Shown here: in pieces, positions 34,557-43,554 of the stretch
How the letters are laid out: each line of letters opens with the position of its first letter
How positions within the stretch are numbered: position 1 is the first letter of the stretch
Assembly (NCBI RefSeq): GCF_000243455.1
Contig: NZ_AGJL01000004.1
Coordinates: 1-46,962 of the forward strand
DNA from: Methanotorris formicicus Mc-S-70
Lineage (GTDB): Archaea > AGJL01 > Methanococci > Methanococcales > Methanococcaceae
DNA: 46,962 nt
Direction of reading: 5' to 3'
Position numbers and translations under genes: made by a program
Notes under the pieces: generated by a model
Told to the model about the DNA's origin: nothing
Databases searched by the model: none
Seen by the model: only the letters and a program-made list of their open reading frames with translations

Positions 34557-34561
34557 AAACC

Positions 34562-35275
34562 TCACCTCCATCCATATTTTTCAAATTCTTCTTTATGAGA
34601 CAATAAATAATCAACATACTTCCTTACCACTTCATTATCATTTATAATAGCAATGTACAATTGAAGTTCATAACCATCAATTGGAATAACTTTTATAGTA
34701 TCGTCTTTTTTAATGGTGTCAAGCCACACTATTGTAGCGTCTGCCTTTTCTTCCTTAACTGCATTTATTAGATTCTTTGGTGATATAAAGATAAATGTTC
34801 CATTTATTTTCTCCTTTCTAACAATTTCGTTACCTAAACATCCTCCTGGGATATGATATTTGGTTTGATTTATAAGGGCTATTTTTTTACCATTTAAATC
34901 ACTTAATGAGTTAATATCACTACCTTTTCTAACCACAATCACTGGAATTCTTTTAATAAATGGTTTAGAATCCTTTACTAATCCCTTTTTCTCAAGAAGT
35001 TCTATTGTCCTGACATTGAACAACTCATATTTTTTTGGGGCTATGACAATGTCTGCATTCGTTTTATTCACATGTTTTACCATTTCATAAAACCCTACAA
35101 ATGAAAAATCAATTTTTACATTTTCTTTTTCAGAAAAATCTTTGGATATTGCAATTAATGGCTCTTTAAATCCTTTTCCTGCCCATATATGGATTGACTT
35201 GCTTTCCTCTACGCACCCACATATCACCAAAGTACTCAAAATTAATCCAAGTATAAGAATCTTCAATTTATTCAT
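34562..35275 (-). CDS. ModA/WtpA-like substrate-binding lipoprotein
   Basis: A 237-residue secreted lipoprotein. The signal MNKLKILILGLILSTLVICG leads to a lipidation cysteine (VICGC). The domain resembles type-2 binding proteins of the ModA/WtpA class: SIHIWAGKGFKEPLIAISKD, then NADIVIAPKKYELF and RIPVIVVRKGSDINSLSDLN. These bind oxyanions such as molybdate, tungstate or sulfate. The ligand cannot be read from the sequence. No ModB permease or ModC ATPase gene is adjacent, only a 41-residue membrane peptide. I start it at ATG 35275 after GAGGTGT. A longer frame to 35320 begins at the TATA box and is rejected. Confidence 0.75.
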   Translation of the reverse strand: MNKLKILILGLILSTLVICGCVEESKSIHIWAGKGFKEPLIAISKDFSEKENVKIDFSFVGFYEMVKHVNKTNADIVIAPKKYELFNVRTIELLEKKGLVKDSKPFIKRIPVIVVRKGSDINSLSDLNGKKIALINQTKYHIPGGCLGNEIVRKEKINGTFIFISPKNLINAVKEEKADATIVWLDTIKKDDTIKVIPIDGYELQLYIAIINDNEVVRKYVDYLLSHKEEFEKYGWR

Positions 35276-35320
35276 ACCTACACCTCTGGTGTAATATTCA
35301 ATTATCCTTGTAATGTACAC

Positions 35321-35336
35321 ATATATATAATTTTCG
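35321..35336 (-). promoter_or_regulatory. Promoter of the ModA-like gene
   Basis: On the minus strand CGAAAA is followed by TTATATATAT, a canonical methanogen BRE-TATA pair. Transcription would begin near 35296, about 20 bases before the ATG at 35275. Confidence 0.6.
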
Positions 35337-35532
35337 GAAGCAGGAAACTTATTTCCTTATTTAATTCTAAAATCCTATTTTTTTAATTTAACACATATGT
35401 ACCTTTTTTTAAAAAATTGGAAGAATTATATTCTCATTTAAATTTTGTTAAAATTTTAAATACGTGATGTATATATACTCATTTGCGCCATAAATACTTT
35501 AAAAATTTTTAAAAATATTTAAGGTGATATTT

Positions 35533-36414
35533 TTGAAGATTAAACCAGAATGCGCTACCTGTATAATAAGGCAGGTGGTTGATGCTGCAAGAGAGATAAC
35601 AAATAATGAAAAAGAACAGTTTAAATTAGTAAAAGATTGTTTGGGAATTATTATGGAAGTTTATGGGGAAGATGCTGTCCCAGCGTGGATGGGAACTAAT
35701 GTCCATAGATACTTGAAGAAGATAAGTGGCAATGATGACCCTTACAAAAGATTAAAGGAAATAGCAAACAAAATTGCTCTAAACTATTTGGAAAAAATAA
35801 AGGATTATGTTGAAGTTGATGATGATTTGGAGAGGTTAAGGAGAAAGATAAAAGTAGCAATTGCTGGAAATGTTATTGATTTTGGACCATACAGTACAGA
35901 TATAGATATTATCTCAAAAATAAAAGAAACCGTTGAGGGAGATTTGAAGGTTGATTATTCAGAAGAATTATTGAAGGATTTAAAATCATCAAAAAAGGTA
36001 TTTTACGTTTGTGACAACGCTGGAGAAATAGTGTTTGACAGAGTACTGATTGAGGAAATAAAAAAATACGTTGATGAAGTAGTTGTTGCAGTTAAAGGAA
36101 AGCCAATTTTAAATGATGCTACCTTAGAGGATGCTAAATTAGTTGGCATTGACAAAATAGCAAAGGTTATAACGACTGGAAGCGATATTATTGGAATTAT
36201 TTTAGAAGAATGTTCAGAGGAATTTCTGAAGGAATTTGAAAGTTCTGATTTAGTTATTGCCAAAGGAATGGGGAACTATGAAAGTTTAACTGAATATGAG
36301 GATAGAATAAACAAACCACTATACTACATACTAAAAGCAAAATGTGTGCCAGTTGCTGGAAATATTGGTGTTAAAGTTGGAGACAATGTCCTGTTGAGAA
36401 AGAGAGGATGCTGA
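35533..36414 (+). CDS. DUF89 family damage-control phosphatase-like protein with altered C-terminus
   Basis: A 293-residue protein of the DUF89/ARMT1-like family, metal-dependent phosphatases thought to remove harmful phosphorylated metabolites. The metal-site motif FYVCDNAGEIVFDRVLI (about residues 157-173) and AKGMGNYESL are present. The N-terminus MKIKPECATCIIRQ has the paired cysteines usual in archaeal members. The start is TTG 35533, four bases after GGTGAT. The last codons are abnormal: after NVLL the protein ends RKRGC because a hairpin insert supplies the stop. A second, diverged copy of the natural 3' end, reading GVKVGDNVLLKK and stop, lies at 36467-36517. Confidence 0.8.
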   Translation: MKIKPECATCIIRQVVDAAREITNNEKEQFKLVKDCLGIIMEVYGEDAVPAWMGTNVHRYLKKISGNDDPYKRLKEIANKIALNYLEKIKDYVEVDDDLERLRRKIKVAIAGNVIDFGPYSTDIDIISKIKETVEGDLKVDYSEELLKDLKSSKKVFYVCDNAGEIVFDRVLIEEIKKYVDEVVVAVKGKPILNDATLEDAKLVGIDKIAKVITTGSDIIGIILEECSEEFLKEFESSDLVIAKGMGNYESLTEYEDRINKPLYYILKAKCVPVAGNIGVKVGDNVLLRKRGC

Positions 36415-36465
36415 GCGAAGCGAAGCATCCTATCACGTTTTGATGAAACTTTTTTAAAAAGTTTC
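36406..36465. repeat. Paired-hairpin insert at the DUF89 3' end
   Basis: GGATGCT (36406-36412), an 11-base loop, then AGCATCC (36424-36430) is followed by the near-perfect palindrome GAAACTTTTT-T-AAAAAGTTTC (36445-36465). The first stem contains the TGA that now ends the DUF89 frame. The arrangement of a short GC-richer stem and then an A/T stem parallels the insert at 19426-19470. Confidence 0.6.
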
Positions 36466-36466
36466 G

Positions 36467-36517
36467 TGGAGAATATTGGGTGTTAAAGTTGGAGATAACG
36501 TTTTATTAAAAAAATAG
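36467..36517 (+). pseudogene. Second, diverged copy of the DUF89 gene 3' end
   Basis: From about 36467 the sequence repeats the DUF89 end at 36359-36402. One extra G breaks the frame at NIG/GVKV, after which it reads GVKVGDNVLLKK and TAG (36515-36517). Most differences between the copies fall at silent sites (GAC/GAT, AAT/AAC, GTC/GTT, CTG/TTA, TTG/TTA), so both once evolved as coding DNA. The next gene begins about nine bases later. Confidence 0.65.
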
Positions 36518-36525
36518 GGATGACG

Positions 36526-37134
36526 ATGAATGTTTTTGATAGATATGCTAAGGAATATGATAGATGGTTTGATGAAAACGAAATTATCTACAAATCAGAG
36601 ATTGAGGCATTGAAAAGACACATTCCAAAAGGAGATGGATTAGAGATAGGAATTGGAACTGGAAGATTTGCTAAACCTTTCAACATAAAAATTGGCGTTG
36701 ATATATCAAAAGAAATGGCAAAAATAGCAGAAAAAAGAGGATTAAAAGTTATCATAAGTAAGGGAGAAAACCTTCCATTTAATGATGGGAGTTTTGATTT
36801 TGTTTTAATAAACACAACCTTGGAGTTTGCAGAAGATCCAAAAAAGATGTTAAAAGAGGCAAAAAGAGTTTTAAAGAAAGGAGGAAAAATAATAATCGGC
36901 ATTATAGATGGAGATAGTTTCTTGGGAAAGATATATAAGGAAAAAAAGGAAAAGAGCAAATTTTATAAGGATGCAAAATTCTTATCCGCTAATGATGTTA
37001 TAGAAATGCTAAAAGAACTAAATTTTAAAAATATAAGAATCACACAAACAATTTTTAAAAATTTGTGTGATAAGGTGGAGGTAAAGGATGATTACGGAGA
37101 AGGGGGATTTGTAGTTATTTCTGGGGAAAAATAA
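36526..37134 (+). CDS. Class I SAM-dependent methyltransferase
   Basis: A 202-residue methyltransferase beginning MNVFDRYAKEYDRWFDENEI, typical of the Methyltransf_11/UbiE group. Motif I is LEIGIGTGRFAKPF, motif II IKIGVDISKEMAKI, and DFVLINTTLEFAEDPKKML followed by VLKKGGKIIIGI completes the fold. The substrate is unknown. I chose the second of two close ATGs (36520 and 36526) because GGGATGA precedes it. The first has almost no spacing from its site. It follows the DUF89 region closely and converges on leuS. Confidence 0.8.
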   Translation: MNVFDRYAKEYDRWFDENEIIYKSEIEALKRHIPKGDGLEIGIGTGRFAKPFNIKIGVDISKEMAKIAEKRGLKVIISKGENLPFNDGSFDFVLINTTLEFAEDPKKMLKEAKRVLKKGGKIIIGIIDGDSFLGKIYKEKKEKSKFYKDAKFLSANDVIEMLKELNFKNIRITQTIFKNLCDKVEVKDDYGEGGFVVISGEK

Positions 37135-37137
37135 AAT

Positions 37138-39972
37138 TTATTCCAAATAGATTGCCGGTTTGTATGGAATTGCGTATTTTTTCTTACCTTTTATATCTTC
37201 TCCATTTATAATAACCTCTGCACCAAATTCCTTCTCAAGGAATTCCTTTGCATTGTTTAAGATTTCTTCTTCATTTATTGGTTTTTTAACTCCAATCTTT
37301 GTTAATTGTTGTATTAATTTAGGAATCTCTTTTCCATATCTTCTGAATTTCTCATTCTTCATAATCTTTGGCATTAATTGCTTTACATTATCTCCTTTAT
37401 TCTCATTCATTATCTCCAAAACCTCATACTTCCAATCATCTGCAGTGTAGAGATAGATTTTCTTTGGTTGGATTTTTGTGACTTCAATAATCTCTCTTAT
37501 ATCATCCATTATTGATCTGATATATTCCTCCCCAAGTTCATAATCTTCGTTAATAAACTCTTCCTTAACTTCTGGGAATTTTTCATTGGATATGAAGGTA
37601 TCTTTGCCCATCTTTTCCCAAATTTCCTCACATAAATGCGGAGTGAATGGAGCCATCAATTTAACGAGAACTTCAAGAACCTCCATTAAAACTTTTGGAT
37701 TGTTTCCCCCTCTCCTCTTGTACCATCTAATATCATTCATTAACTCATAGAATAATAGCCCTGCTCTCCTCAACTGAATATTTGAGAATGCCTCATCACC
37801 TATTTTTACTGCATTGTATAATTTATGCAACATCCATCTATCTATATAATTAAGTTCTCCTCCTTTATCTTTTTCAAATAAATCAATAACCTCCATGGCA
37901 AATTCATAGAACCTTATTAAGTTTTCCCTTGCCCTTTCCATCTCTTTAAATTTAATATCTGCATCTTGTGGAAGTTCTGCACATGTTGTTATATAAAATC
38001 TCCCAACATCAGCCCCGTATTTTTCAGCAACTTCCATAACTGGCAGTACAGGCCCCTTGGATTTTGATAGTTTCTTACCTTCAATTGTAACATATCCATT
38101 AACTACAATACCTCTTGGCCATAACTCCTCAGGGAATATTGCCACGTGGTTGAATATAAAGAACGTCAAGTGGTTTGGCACTAAGTCCTTTGCAGAGCAT
38201 CTCCAATCCAATGGATACCAGTATAAAAACTCCTTCCTCATCTCCTTAATTAAGTCCTTTGGAAGTTCTGTTTCTTTCTCAATTTCCTCAACATTTCCTT
38301 TGCCTAAAAATACATAATCAAACAACTTCTCAGTCAATTGCTCTGGTTTTATGCCTTTCTCGTTGATGAATTTTGCCACTGTATAGTATGCCATGTAGAT
38401 TGTTGAGTCAGATAAACTCTCAATAACCCATTCTTTATCAAATGGTAACTTTGTCCCTAAACCTTTTTTCCTTGCACATGCCTTATCTTTCATCCAGTCA
38501 ATTTTGTTGTGGAACTCTTTTCTTGCACTTTCAGGGATGAAGTTCATTCTATCTACGCATTTGTGTGCCAATTTTTTCCATTCTTCATCAGAGTATTTTA
38601 TGAACCACTGTCCTTTTACAGTCTTAACTATACATTTTGTTCCACATCTACAAACAACATTTTCCTCACTAAATTCATACATTATCTCTGCGATTCCTTT
38701 CTTTATGAAATCCTTTGTTAATTTTTCCTTTATCTCCCTAACAGGAATCCCTGCATATTCTCCGCAGTTTTCATTTAAAACTCCTTTGTGGAACTCATCT
38801 TTATAAATCTTGTTTGTTGCTTTCTCCAACAATTCCTCATCATTTTGATTCTTAATGCCCATCTTCTCTACAATCTCTTTTGCAGGGAACTTTCCATAAC
38901 CCTCAACCTTTATCAATGGAATTAATCCAACATCCTCAACCTTCCCCAAATCCCTCAATGCAATGTAGTCATAAGGGGCATGTGCTGGAACACTCATAAC
39001 GCATCCAGTTCCAATCTCTGTTGAGACAAAACTTGCAGGAAAGATTGGGACTTCTTTTTTTGTTATAGGATTGATTACTTTCTTGTTGATGAGTTCTTCC
39101 CCTTTAAACTCCTTGATTATCTCTACTTTCCTATCTTGGTGGGCAAGTTTTTCTGCACATTCTTTGCTCATTATCCATATACCATTATCTATCAACTCAA
39201 TACCATCATCAGTTTCTTTTTCAATCCAGACCCTTGCTTTAACATAGGTTTCCTCCGGATTTACCCAAACGTTTGTAACTCCAAATACTGTCTCTGGTCT
39301 TAATGTTGCCATCGGCATGATGCATCTATCATTATCAAATTCCAACTCAAATTTAATTAAAACGTACTCTACCAATGTGGCATTTTCACCATGCAACAAA
39401 TCGTGGTCTTCAACTGGGTTGTCACATTTTGGGCAGTATCTAACTGGGTGGGAACCTTTTACAATATACCCTTTCTCTTTTAATTTGTAAAATTGCCATT
39501 CGATAAATTTGTTGAAAACTTCATCATCTGTCTTAAAGTTTCTTCTCCAATCTAATGCAAAGCCCATTCTTTTAAATGTCTCAGTTGCCTTTTTTGAGAA
39601 GTATTCAACAACATTTTCAGGAGTCGTTAGGGAGAGAAGTTCATCCATTGGGATATTGTGGAGTTTGTTGTATGCCCAGATGATGTTTTCTTTTTTCTCC
39701 TTTATCTGCTCAGCAAGTCCTAAAATTGGGGTTCCAGTAACGTGGTATCCAAAAGTCCATAATACATTCTTTCCTTTCATTCTTTGGTATCTTGCAACAA
39801 CCTCGGGGATAGTGAAGGTTCTCAAATGCCCTGCGTGTAGAACACCATTTAAGTATGGAAACGCTGCGGTTATAAAGAACTTTTCCCTCTCATCAGGATT
39901 TGATTCAAAAATCTTTGCCTCTTCCCACTTCTTTTGCCATTTTTTCTCTATACTCTGCAAGTCAATGCTCAT
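37138..39972 (-). CDS. leuS: Leucyl-tRNA synthetase
   Basis: A 944-residue class I synthetase of archaeal type that attaches leucine to tRNA-Leu. The HIGH equivalent HAGH is at about residues 46-49 (YLNGVLHAGHLRTFT) and the KMSKS equivalent reads KLSKSKGP. Between them lies the editing domain with TGTPILGLAEQ earlier and SVPAHAPYDYIALRDLG in the hydrolytic site. A C-terminal anticodon-binding and extension domain is present, so the gene is complete. It starts at ATG 39972 after GAGGG, inside the 3' end of the upstream gene (two bases between them), so the two are co-transcribed. Confidence 0.97.
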   Translation of the reverse strand: MSIDLQSIEKKWQKKWEEAKIFESNPDEREKFFITAAFPYLNGVLHAGHLRTFTIPEVVARYQRMKGKNVLWTFGYHVTGTPILGLAEQIKEKKENIIWAYNKLHNIPMDELLSLTTPENVVEYFSKKATETFKRMGFALDWRRNFKTDDEVFNKFIEWQFYKLKEKGYIVKGSHPVRYCPKCDNPVEDHDLLHGENATLVEYVLIKFELEFDNDRCIMPMATLRPETVFGVTNVWVNPEETYVKARVWIEKETDDGIELIDNGIWIMSKECAEKLAHQDRKVEIIKEFKGEELINKKVINPITKKEVPIFPASFVSTEIGTGCVMSVPAHAPYDYIALRDLGKVEDVGLIPLIKVEGYGKFPAKEIVEKMGIKNQNDEELLEKATNKIYKDEFHKGVLNENCGEYAGIPVREIKEKLTKDFIKKGIAEIMYEFSEENVVCRCGTKCIVKTVKGQWFIKYSDEEWKKLAHKCVDRMNFIPESARKEFHNKIDWMKDKACARKKGLGTKLPFDKEWVIESLSDSTIYMAYYTVAKFINEKGIKPEQLTEKLFDYVFLGKGNVEEIEKETELPKDLIKEMRKEFLYWYPLDWRCSAKDLVPNHLTFFIFNHVAIFPEELWPRGIVVNGYVTIEGKKLSKSKGPVLPVMEVAEKYGADVGRFYITTCAELPQDADIKFKEMERARENLIRFYEFAMEVIDLFEKDKGGELNYIDRWMLHKLYNAVKIGDEAFSNIQLRRAGLLFYELMNDIRWYKRRGGNNPKVLMEVLEVLVKLMAPFTPHLCEEIWEKMGKDTFISNEKFPEVKEEFINEDYELGEEYIRSIMDDIREIIEVTKIQPKKIYLYTADDWKYEVLEIMNENKGDNVKQLMPKIMKNEKFRRYGKEIPKLIQQLTKIGVKKPINEEEILNNAKEFLEKEFGAEVIINGEDIKGKKKYAIPYKPAIYLE

Positions 39973-39974
39973 GA

Positions 39975-40655
39975 TTATCCCTCAAATATTTCTTTAAAAT
40001 GCATAATTTCATGAATGTGTGGTTTTATTGGGTAGCCTACAATTATGTCATTTTTGCTTTTTATATTTTTTATAAAATCCTCTTTTATATTTCTCAAAGA
40101 AATAAGGTAATCTTGCCAATTTCCACCATAATTTTTTCTTCTTTTTAAGTAGTTTTCCATAGATTTTAAAGCATCTTCATTTATCTCGTTTGCATAAGGT
40201 AAATATATGGCTTTTTTTGCATTTATATTACATTCACAACCGTATAAATGGAAGGCGATTAAATCATTTTCCTCTATAATTTGTTTCACAATATCTTCTA
40301 CACCCTCTGTTCCTACCCATAGGTTATCTTTTACCCTTAAGCATTTATTTATAACATCTAAAATTCTAAATTTTTTATATCTTTTTTCTTCATCTGACAA
40401 ATAAGATTTATTCCCAAGAACAACACATATATCAAAATCGTATGATGCATAAAAATCTAACAACTCAAAAACATCCTTCTTCCTACTTTGAATTGTTAAA
40501 ACTGCATTTTTTAAATTTTCTAAGATATCTTCATCAGTTAAAGGATTCTTTTCAGCATCGATAACATGATAATCAAAATGTTTAGATATGTTGTTGTTAA
40601 ATTCAATTAATGCATCATTTTCTATTTGACTCAATTTTGTTGCTATCCCTAACAT
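39975..40655 (-). CDS. Unrecognised protein upstream of leuS
   Basis: A 226-residue soluble protein (begins MLGIATKLSQIENDALIEFN). It has alternating strand and helix segments such as DFDICVVLGNKSYLSD, NDLIAFHLYGCECNINAKKA and DIIVGYPIKPHIHEIMHF. The histidines and cysteines near the C-terminal half (HLYGCEC, HIHEIMH) could bind a metal. The alternation hints at a TIM-barrel-like or Rossmann fold, but I do not recognise the family. I start it at ATG 40655, after GTGAT, four codons inside the longest frame. It is tightly linked to leuS, which may only reflect co-transcription. Confidence 0.6.
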   Translation of the reverse strand: MLGIATKLSQIENDALIEFNNNISKHFDYHVIDAEKNPLTDEDILENLKNAVLTIQSRKKDVFELLDFYASYDFDICVVLGNKSYLSDEEKRYKKFRILDVINKCLRVKDNLWVGTEGVEDIVKQIIEENDLIAFHLYGCECNINAKKAIYLPYANEINEDALKSMENYLKRRKNYGGNWQDYLISLRNIKEDFIKNIKSKNDIIVGYPIKPHIHEIMHFKEIFEG

Positions 40656-40699
40656 ATTATCACACAATATAAGTTGTTAAATATTATTTAATTGAACTT

Positions 40700-41545
40700 T
40701 TATAATAATATCATCAAAATTAATTCCCTAACAATTTTAGCCGCTGCTATAGAGGTTATTCCTCCGATATCATAATGTGGAGAAACTTCAACAACATCAA
40801 AACCAACTATTCTATCACTAACTTCTTTTAAATTATATAGGGAATTTAATAACTCTTTTGTTGAAAACCCACACGGTTCTGGTGTTCCTGTTCCAGGGGC
40901 GTAGGCAGGATCTAAAACATCAATATCAATAGTTATATATATTGGTTTATTTAAATCTTTAATTTCTTTTACATCCTCCTTACCCATCAATTCCATGGAT
41001 AGTTTTGTGTTTTCTGCAAATTCCCATTCTTCTTGGTCCCCACTTCTTATTCCAAATTGATAAATGTCTTTTGTTAATTCGTAGCATCTTCTAATAACGC
41101 ACGCGTGGGATAATCTATTCCCTAAATACTCGTCCCTTAAATCGCAGTGAGCATCAAAGTGCAAAAGAACAAAATCATCATAAACATCCTTAATTGCCCT
41201 AACAACAGGATACGTTACTGAATGCTCTCCTCCAAACATGATTGGAATTTTTTTGCTTTTTAGTATCTCTTTTGAAGTTTTATATATCCTCTCAAATGTT
41301 TCTTCCTGCGTTCCATAAATAAATATATCCTGCATATCACAAAAAGAACAATCAATTAAATCCCTTTTTAAAATTGGGCTGTATGTTTCTAATCCCCATG
41401 ATGCTTCCCTTATTGCCTTAGGTCCAAATCTTGCCCCTGCCTTAAAACTCGTGGTTCCATCATAAGGAATCCCAAAAATCACTGTATCTGCATTTTCAAA
41501 ATCATCACTTGCGCATATAAACTTTGTGTAATCCTCAAATTCCAT
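40700..41545 (-). CDS. speB: Agmatinase (ureohydrolase family)
   Basis: A 281-residue manganese enzyme of the arginase/agmatinase family. The metal ligands are in [22 protein letters not shown] and [20 protein letters not shown]. It is expected to hydrolyse agmatine to putrescine and urea, downstream of pyruvoyl arginine decarboxylase in Methanococcales polyamine synthesis. Other guanidino substrates are possible. I start it at ATG 41545 after GAGGGAT. A TTG four codons upstream has no site of its own. A clear TATA element lies at 41611-41620. Confidence 0.9.
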   Translation of the reverse strand: MEFEDYTKFICASDDFENADTVIFGIPYDGTTSFKAGARFGPKAIREASWGLETYSPILKRDLIDCSFCDMQDIFIYGTQEETFERIYKTSKEILKSKKIPIMFGGEHSVTYPVVRAIKDVYDDFVLLHFDAHCDLRDEYLGNRLSHACVIRRCYELTKDIYQFGIRSGDQEEWEFAENTKLSMELMGKEDVKEIKDLNKPIYITIDIDVLDPAYAPGTGTPEPCGFSTKELLNSLYNLKEVSDRIVGFDVVEVSPHYDIGGITSIAAAKIVRELILMILL

Positions 41546-41610
41546 TCTATCCCTCAAAAGATTTTAAATGTTTGCGTTAGATGTTGAAAAATACCTTCAA
41601 ATTAAGAAAA

Positions 41611-41620
41611 ATATATATAC
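41611..41620 (-). promoter_or_regulatory. Promoter of the agmatinase gene
   Basis: On the minus strand AAATAAG is followed by GTATATATAT, a BRE-TATA pair. Transcription would start near 41590, leaving a leader of about 45 bases before ATG 41545. Confidence 0.5.
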
Positions 41621-41673
41621 CTTATTTAAAATTTAGGACACAATTAAATAAATTCAATAAATTTCACAAACAA

Positions 41674-42912
41674 CTATAAATTCCCAAACAAACCAAATGT
41701 TTTTGCATCAGTTATTTTTATTTCTTTAAATGCTCCAATGTCTGCATCTTCGTTAAATCTAACAACTTTAAAGTTGTGGGTAATTCCTTTATTTTCTTCA
41801 GTTATTAAAACCTTCATCTTCTTTCCAACGTATTTTTTATTATTCATATAACTCAACTCTCTCCTTAACTTATCGAGAATCTCAGATCTTCTTTTTCTTA
41901 TTTTTGTATCAATTTGTTTCATTCTTGCCGCTTCTGTGTATTTTCTTGATGTGTATTTAGCCCCATGGATATAATCTGGCTTTATTTTCCTTAAAACTTC
42001 AAGTGTGTTTTCAAATGCCTCTTCTGTTTCTGTTGGAAAACCAACAATAATGTCAGTTACAAATGTTAAGTCCTCTATCTTTTTCCTAAATTCATTTACG
42101 ATTGAGATGAACTCATCAACAGTATATCCTCTCTTCATTGCCTTCAAAACCCCATCATCACCACTCTGCAATGGTAAATGTAAGAGTTTAGCGACTTTTT
42201 CATCTTTATATGCCTCAATTAAATCATCTAAGATATCACCTACATTTTTAGCGTGCATCATACCTATTCTCATTATAAATTCTCCGTTAATTGAACATAA
42301 ATCATTTATTAAATTTGGAAGGTTGTCATTTATATCAAATCCATAACATGCAGTATCTTGTGCAGTAATCAATAGGCATTTTGTTCCAGAGTTTATCAAT
42401 TCTTCTGCTTTTTTTACAATTTTTTCCCTACTATATGAGATTAACCTTCCCCTTGCAACCTTTACAATGCAGTATGAGCACTCTCCTATGCATCCTTCAC
42501 AAATTGGAAGTGGTGTTATTAACGAAGGGGATATATATTTAAGTTTTTCTTCTAAATTAATTGTATTTTCTTTTTTATTTTTTTCAACAAAATGCTCGTG
42601 AATAATCTCTCCAGATAAGTGTGCTTCTCTTGGCATAATTAATAAATCCGCTAAGTTTTCAACCTTCTTCTTCAATGCCTTTGCTAAACAGCCTGCCACA
42701 ACAACCTTTTTATCTAATGATTTGAAGTAATTTATTCTTGCAAACATTCTGTTTTCTGTTTCCAATCTAACAACACAAGTGTTTATTATTACTAAATCCG
42801 CATCCTCAACGTTATCCGTTATCTCAAAATTGAATTCTTTTAATGAATTTTCAATGATGTTTGTATCTGCTATGTTTAATGTGCATCCATATCCTTCAAC
42901 GTAAATCTTCAT
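41674..42912 (-). CDS. tRNA N6-threonylcarbamoyladenosine methylthiotransferase (MiaB/CDKAL1-like)
   Basis: A 412-residue radical SAM enzyme with two iron-sulfur clusters. The N-terminal domain holds the auxiliary-cluster cysteines (EGYGCTLN, VINTCVVR, VVAGCLAK), the central domain the SAM cluster CIGECSYC (CX3CX2C), and the C-terminal 70 residues a TRAM RNA-binding domain (KKMKVLITEENKG). Archaeal members of this e-MtaB/CDKAL1 group add a methylthio group to t6A37 of ANN-decoding tRNAs. It starts at ATG 42912 after GGTGATAGC. It is divergent from comD. Confidence 0.88.
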   Translation of the reverse strand: MKIYVEGYGCTLNIADTNIIENSLKEFNFEITDNVEDADLVIINTCVVRLETENRMFARINYFKSLDKKVVVAGCLAKALKKKVENLADLLIMPREAHLSGEIIHEHFVEKNKKENTINLEEKLKYISPSLITPLPICEGCIGECSYCIVKVARGRLISYSREKIVKKAEELINSGTKCLLITAQDTACYGFDINDNLPNLINDLCSINGEFIMRIGMMHAKNVGDILDDLIEAYKDEKVAKLLHLPLQSGDDGVLKAMKRGYTVDEFISIVNEFRKKIEDLTFVTDIIVGFPTETEEAFENTLEVLRKIKPDYIHGAKYTSRKYTEAARMKQIDTKIRKRRSEILDKLRRELSYMNNKKYVGKKMKVLITEENKGITHNFKVVRFNEDADIGAFKEIKITDAKTFGLFGNL

Positions 42913-42988
42913 GCTATCACCAATCATTATATATGAAACAGGTGAAAATAACTAAGAATTACTTTTATTATAAAAATATGGTGAGATT

Positions 42989-43495
42989 ATGAAAGGCAGT
43001 GAGAGTATTTATAAAGCAATTAAAGAATCAGGAATAGATTTTATAGCAAGTGTCCCATGTGCAAATTTGAAAAATCTACTAAATTTAATTTATAACGATG
43101 AAGAAATTATCCATGTTCCAGTTACAAGAGAAGAAGAGGGTTTTGGTGTTTGTGCTGGTGCTCACCTATCTGGAAAGAAAACCGCCCTATTGATGCAAAA
43201 TTCAGGATTGGGAAACTCCATAAATGCCATCGGTTCATTATACAAGGTTTATGACATTCCCATACTTTTAATAATTAGCCACAGAGGGGATTTAAAAGAA
43301 AAAATCCCTGCACAAATTCCTATGGGTCAATGGACAAAGAAACTTTTAGATGTTCTTAATATTCCATATTATTGTCCAAAAACACCAGAGGAGGCATATA
43401 AAATAATACCTTATGCCTCTAATTTATCTATTAAAATGGACTATCCCGTGGCAGTTTTGTTTGATGCTTTGTATTGGGAGTATGATGCATTATAA
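42989..43495 (+). CDS. comD: Sulfopyruvate decarboxylase subunit alpha
   Basis: A 168-residue thiamine-diphosphate enzyme subunit (PYR domain). ComD with ComE decarboxylates sulfopyruvate to sulfoacetaldehyde in coenzyme M biosynthesis, the cofactor of methane formation. Marks are FIASVPCANLKNLL, HVPVTREEEGFGVCAGAHLS (with the cofactor-activating glutamate) and LLMQNSGLGNSINAI. The ATG at 42989 follows GGTGAG. ComE, the beta subunit, is not adjacent: trpF follows. The alpha and beta genes are therefore apart here. Confidence 0.9.
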   Translation: MKGSESIYKAIKESGIDFIASVPCANLKNLLNLIYNDEEIIHVPVTREEEGFGVCAGAHLSGKKTALLMQNSGLGNSINAIGSLYKVYDIPILLIISHRGDLKEKIPAQIPMGQWTKKLLDVLNIPYYCPKTPEEAYKIIPYASNLSIKMDYPVAVLFDALYWEYDAL

Positions 43496-43554
43496 ATGTT
43501 TTGTTGTTATCCAATAATATAAATAATTAACTATATAAATGTATGGTGTTGTAT

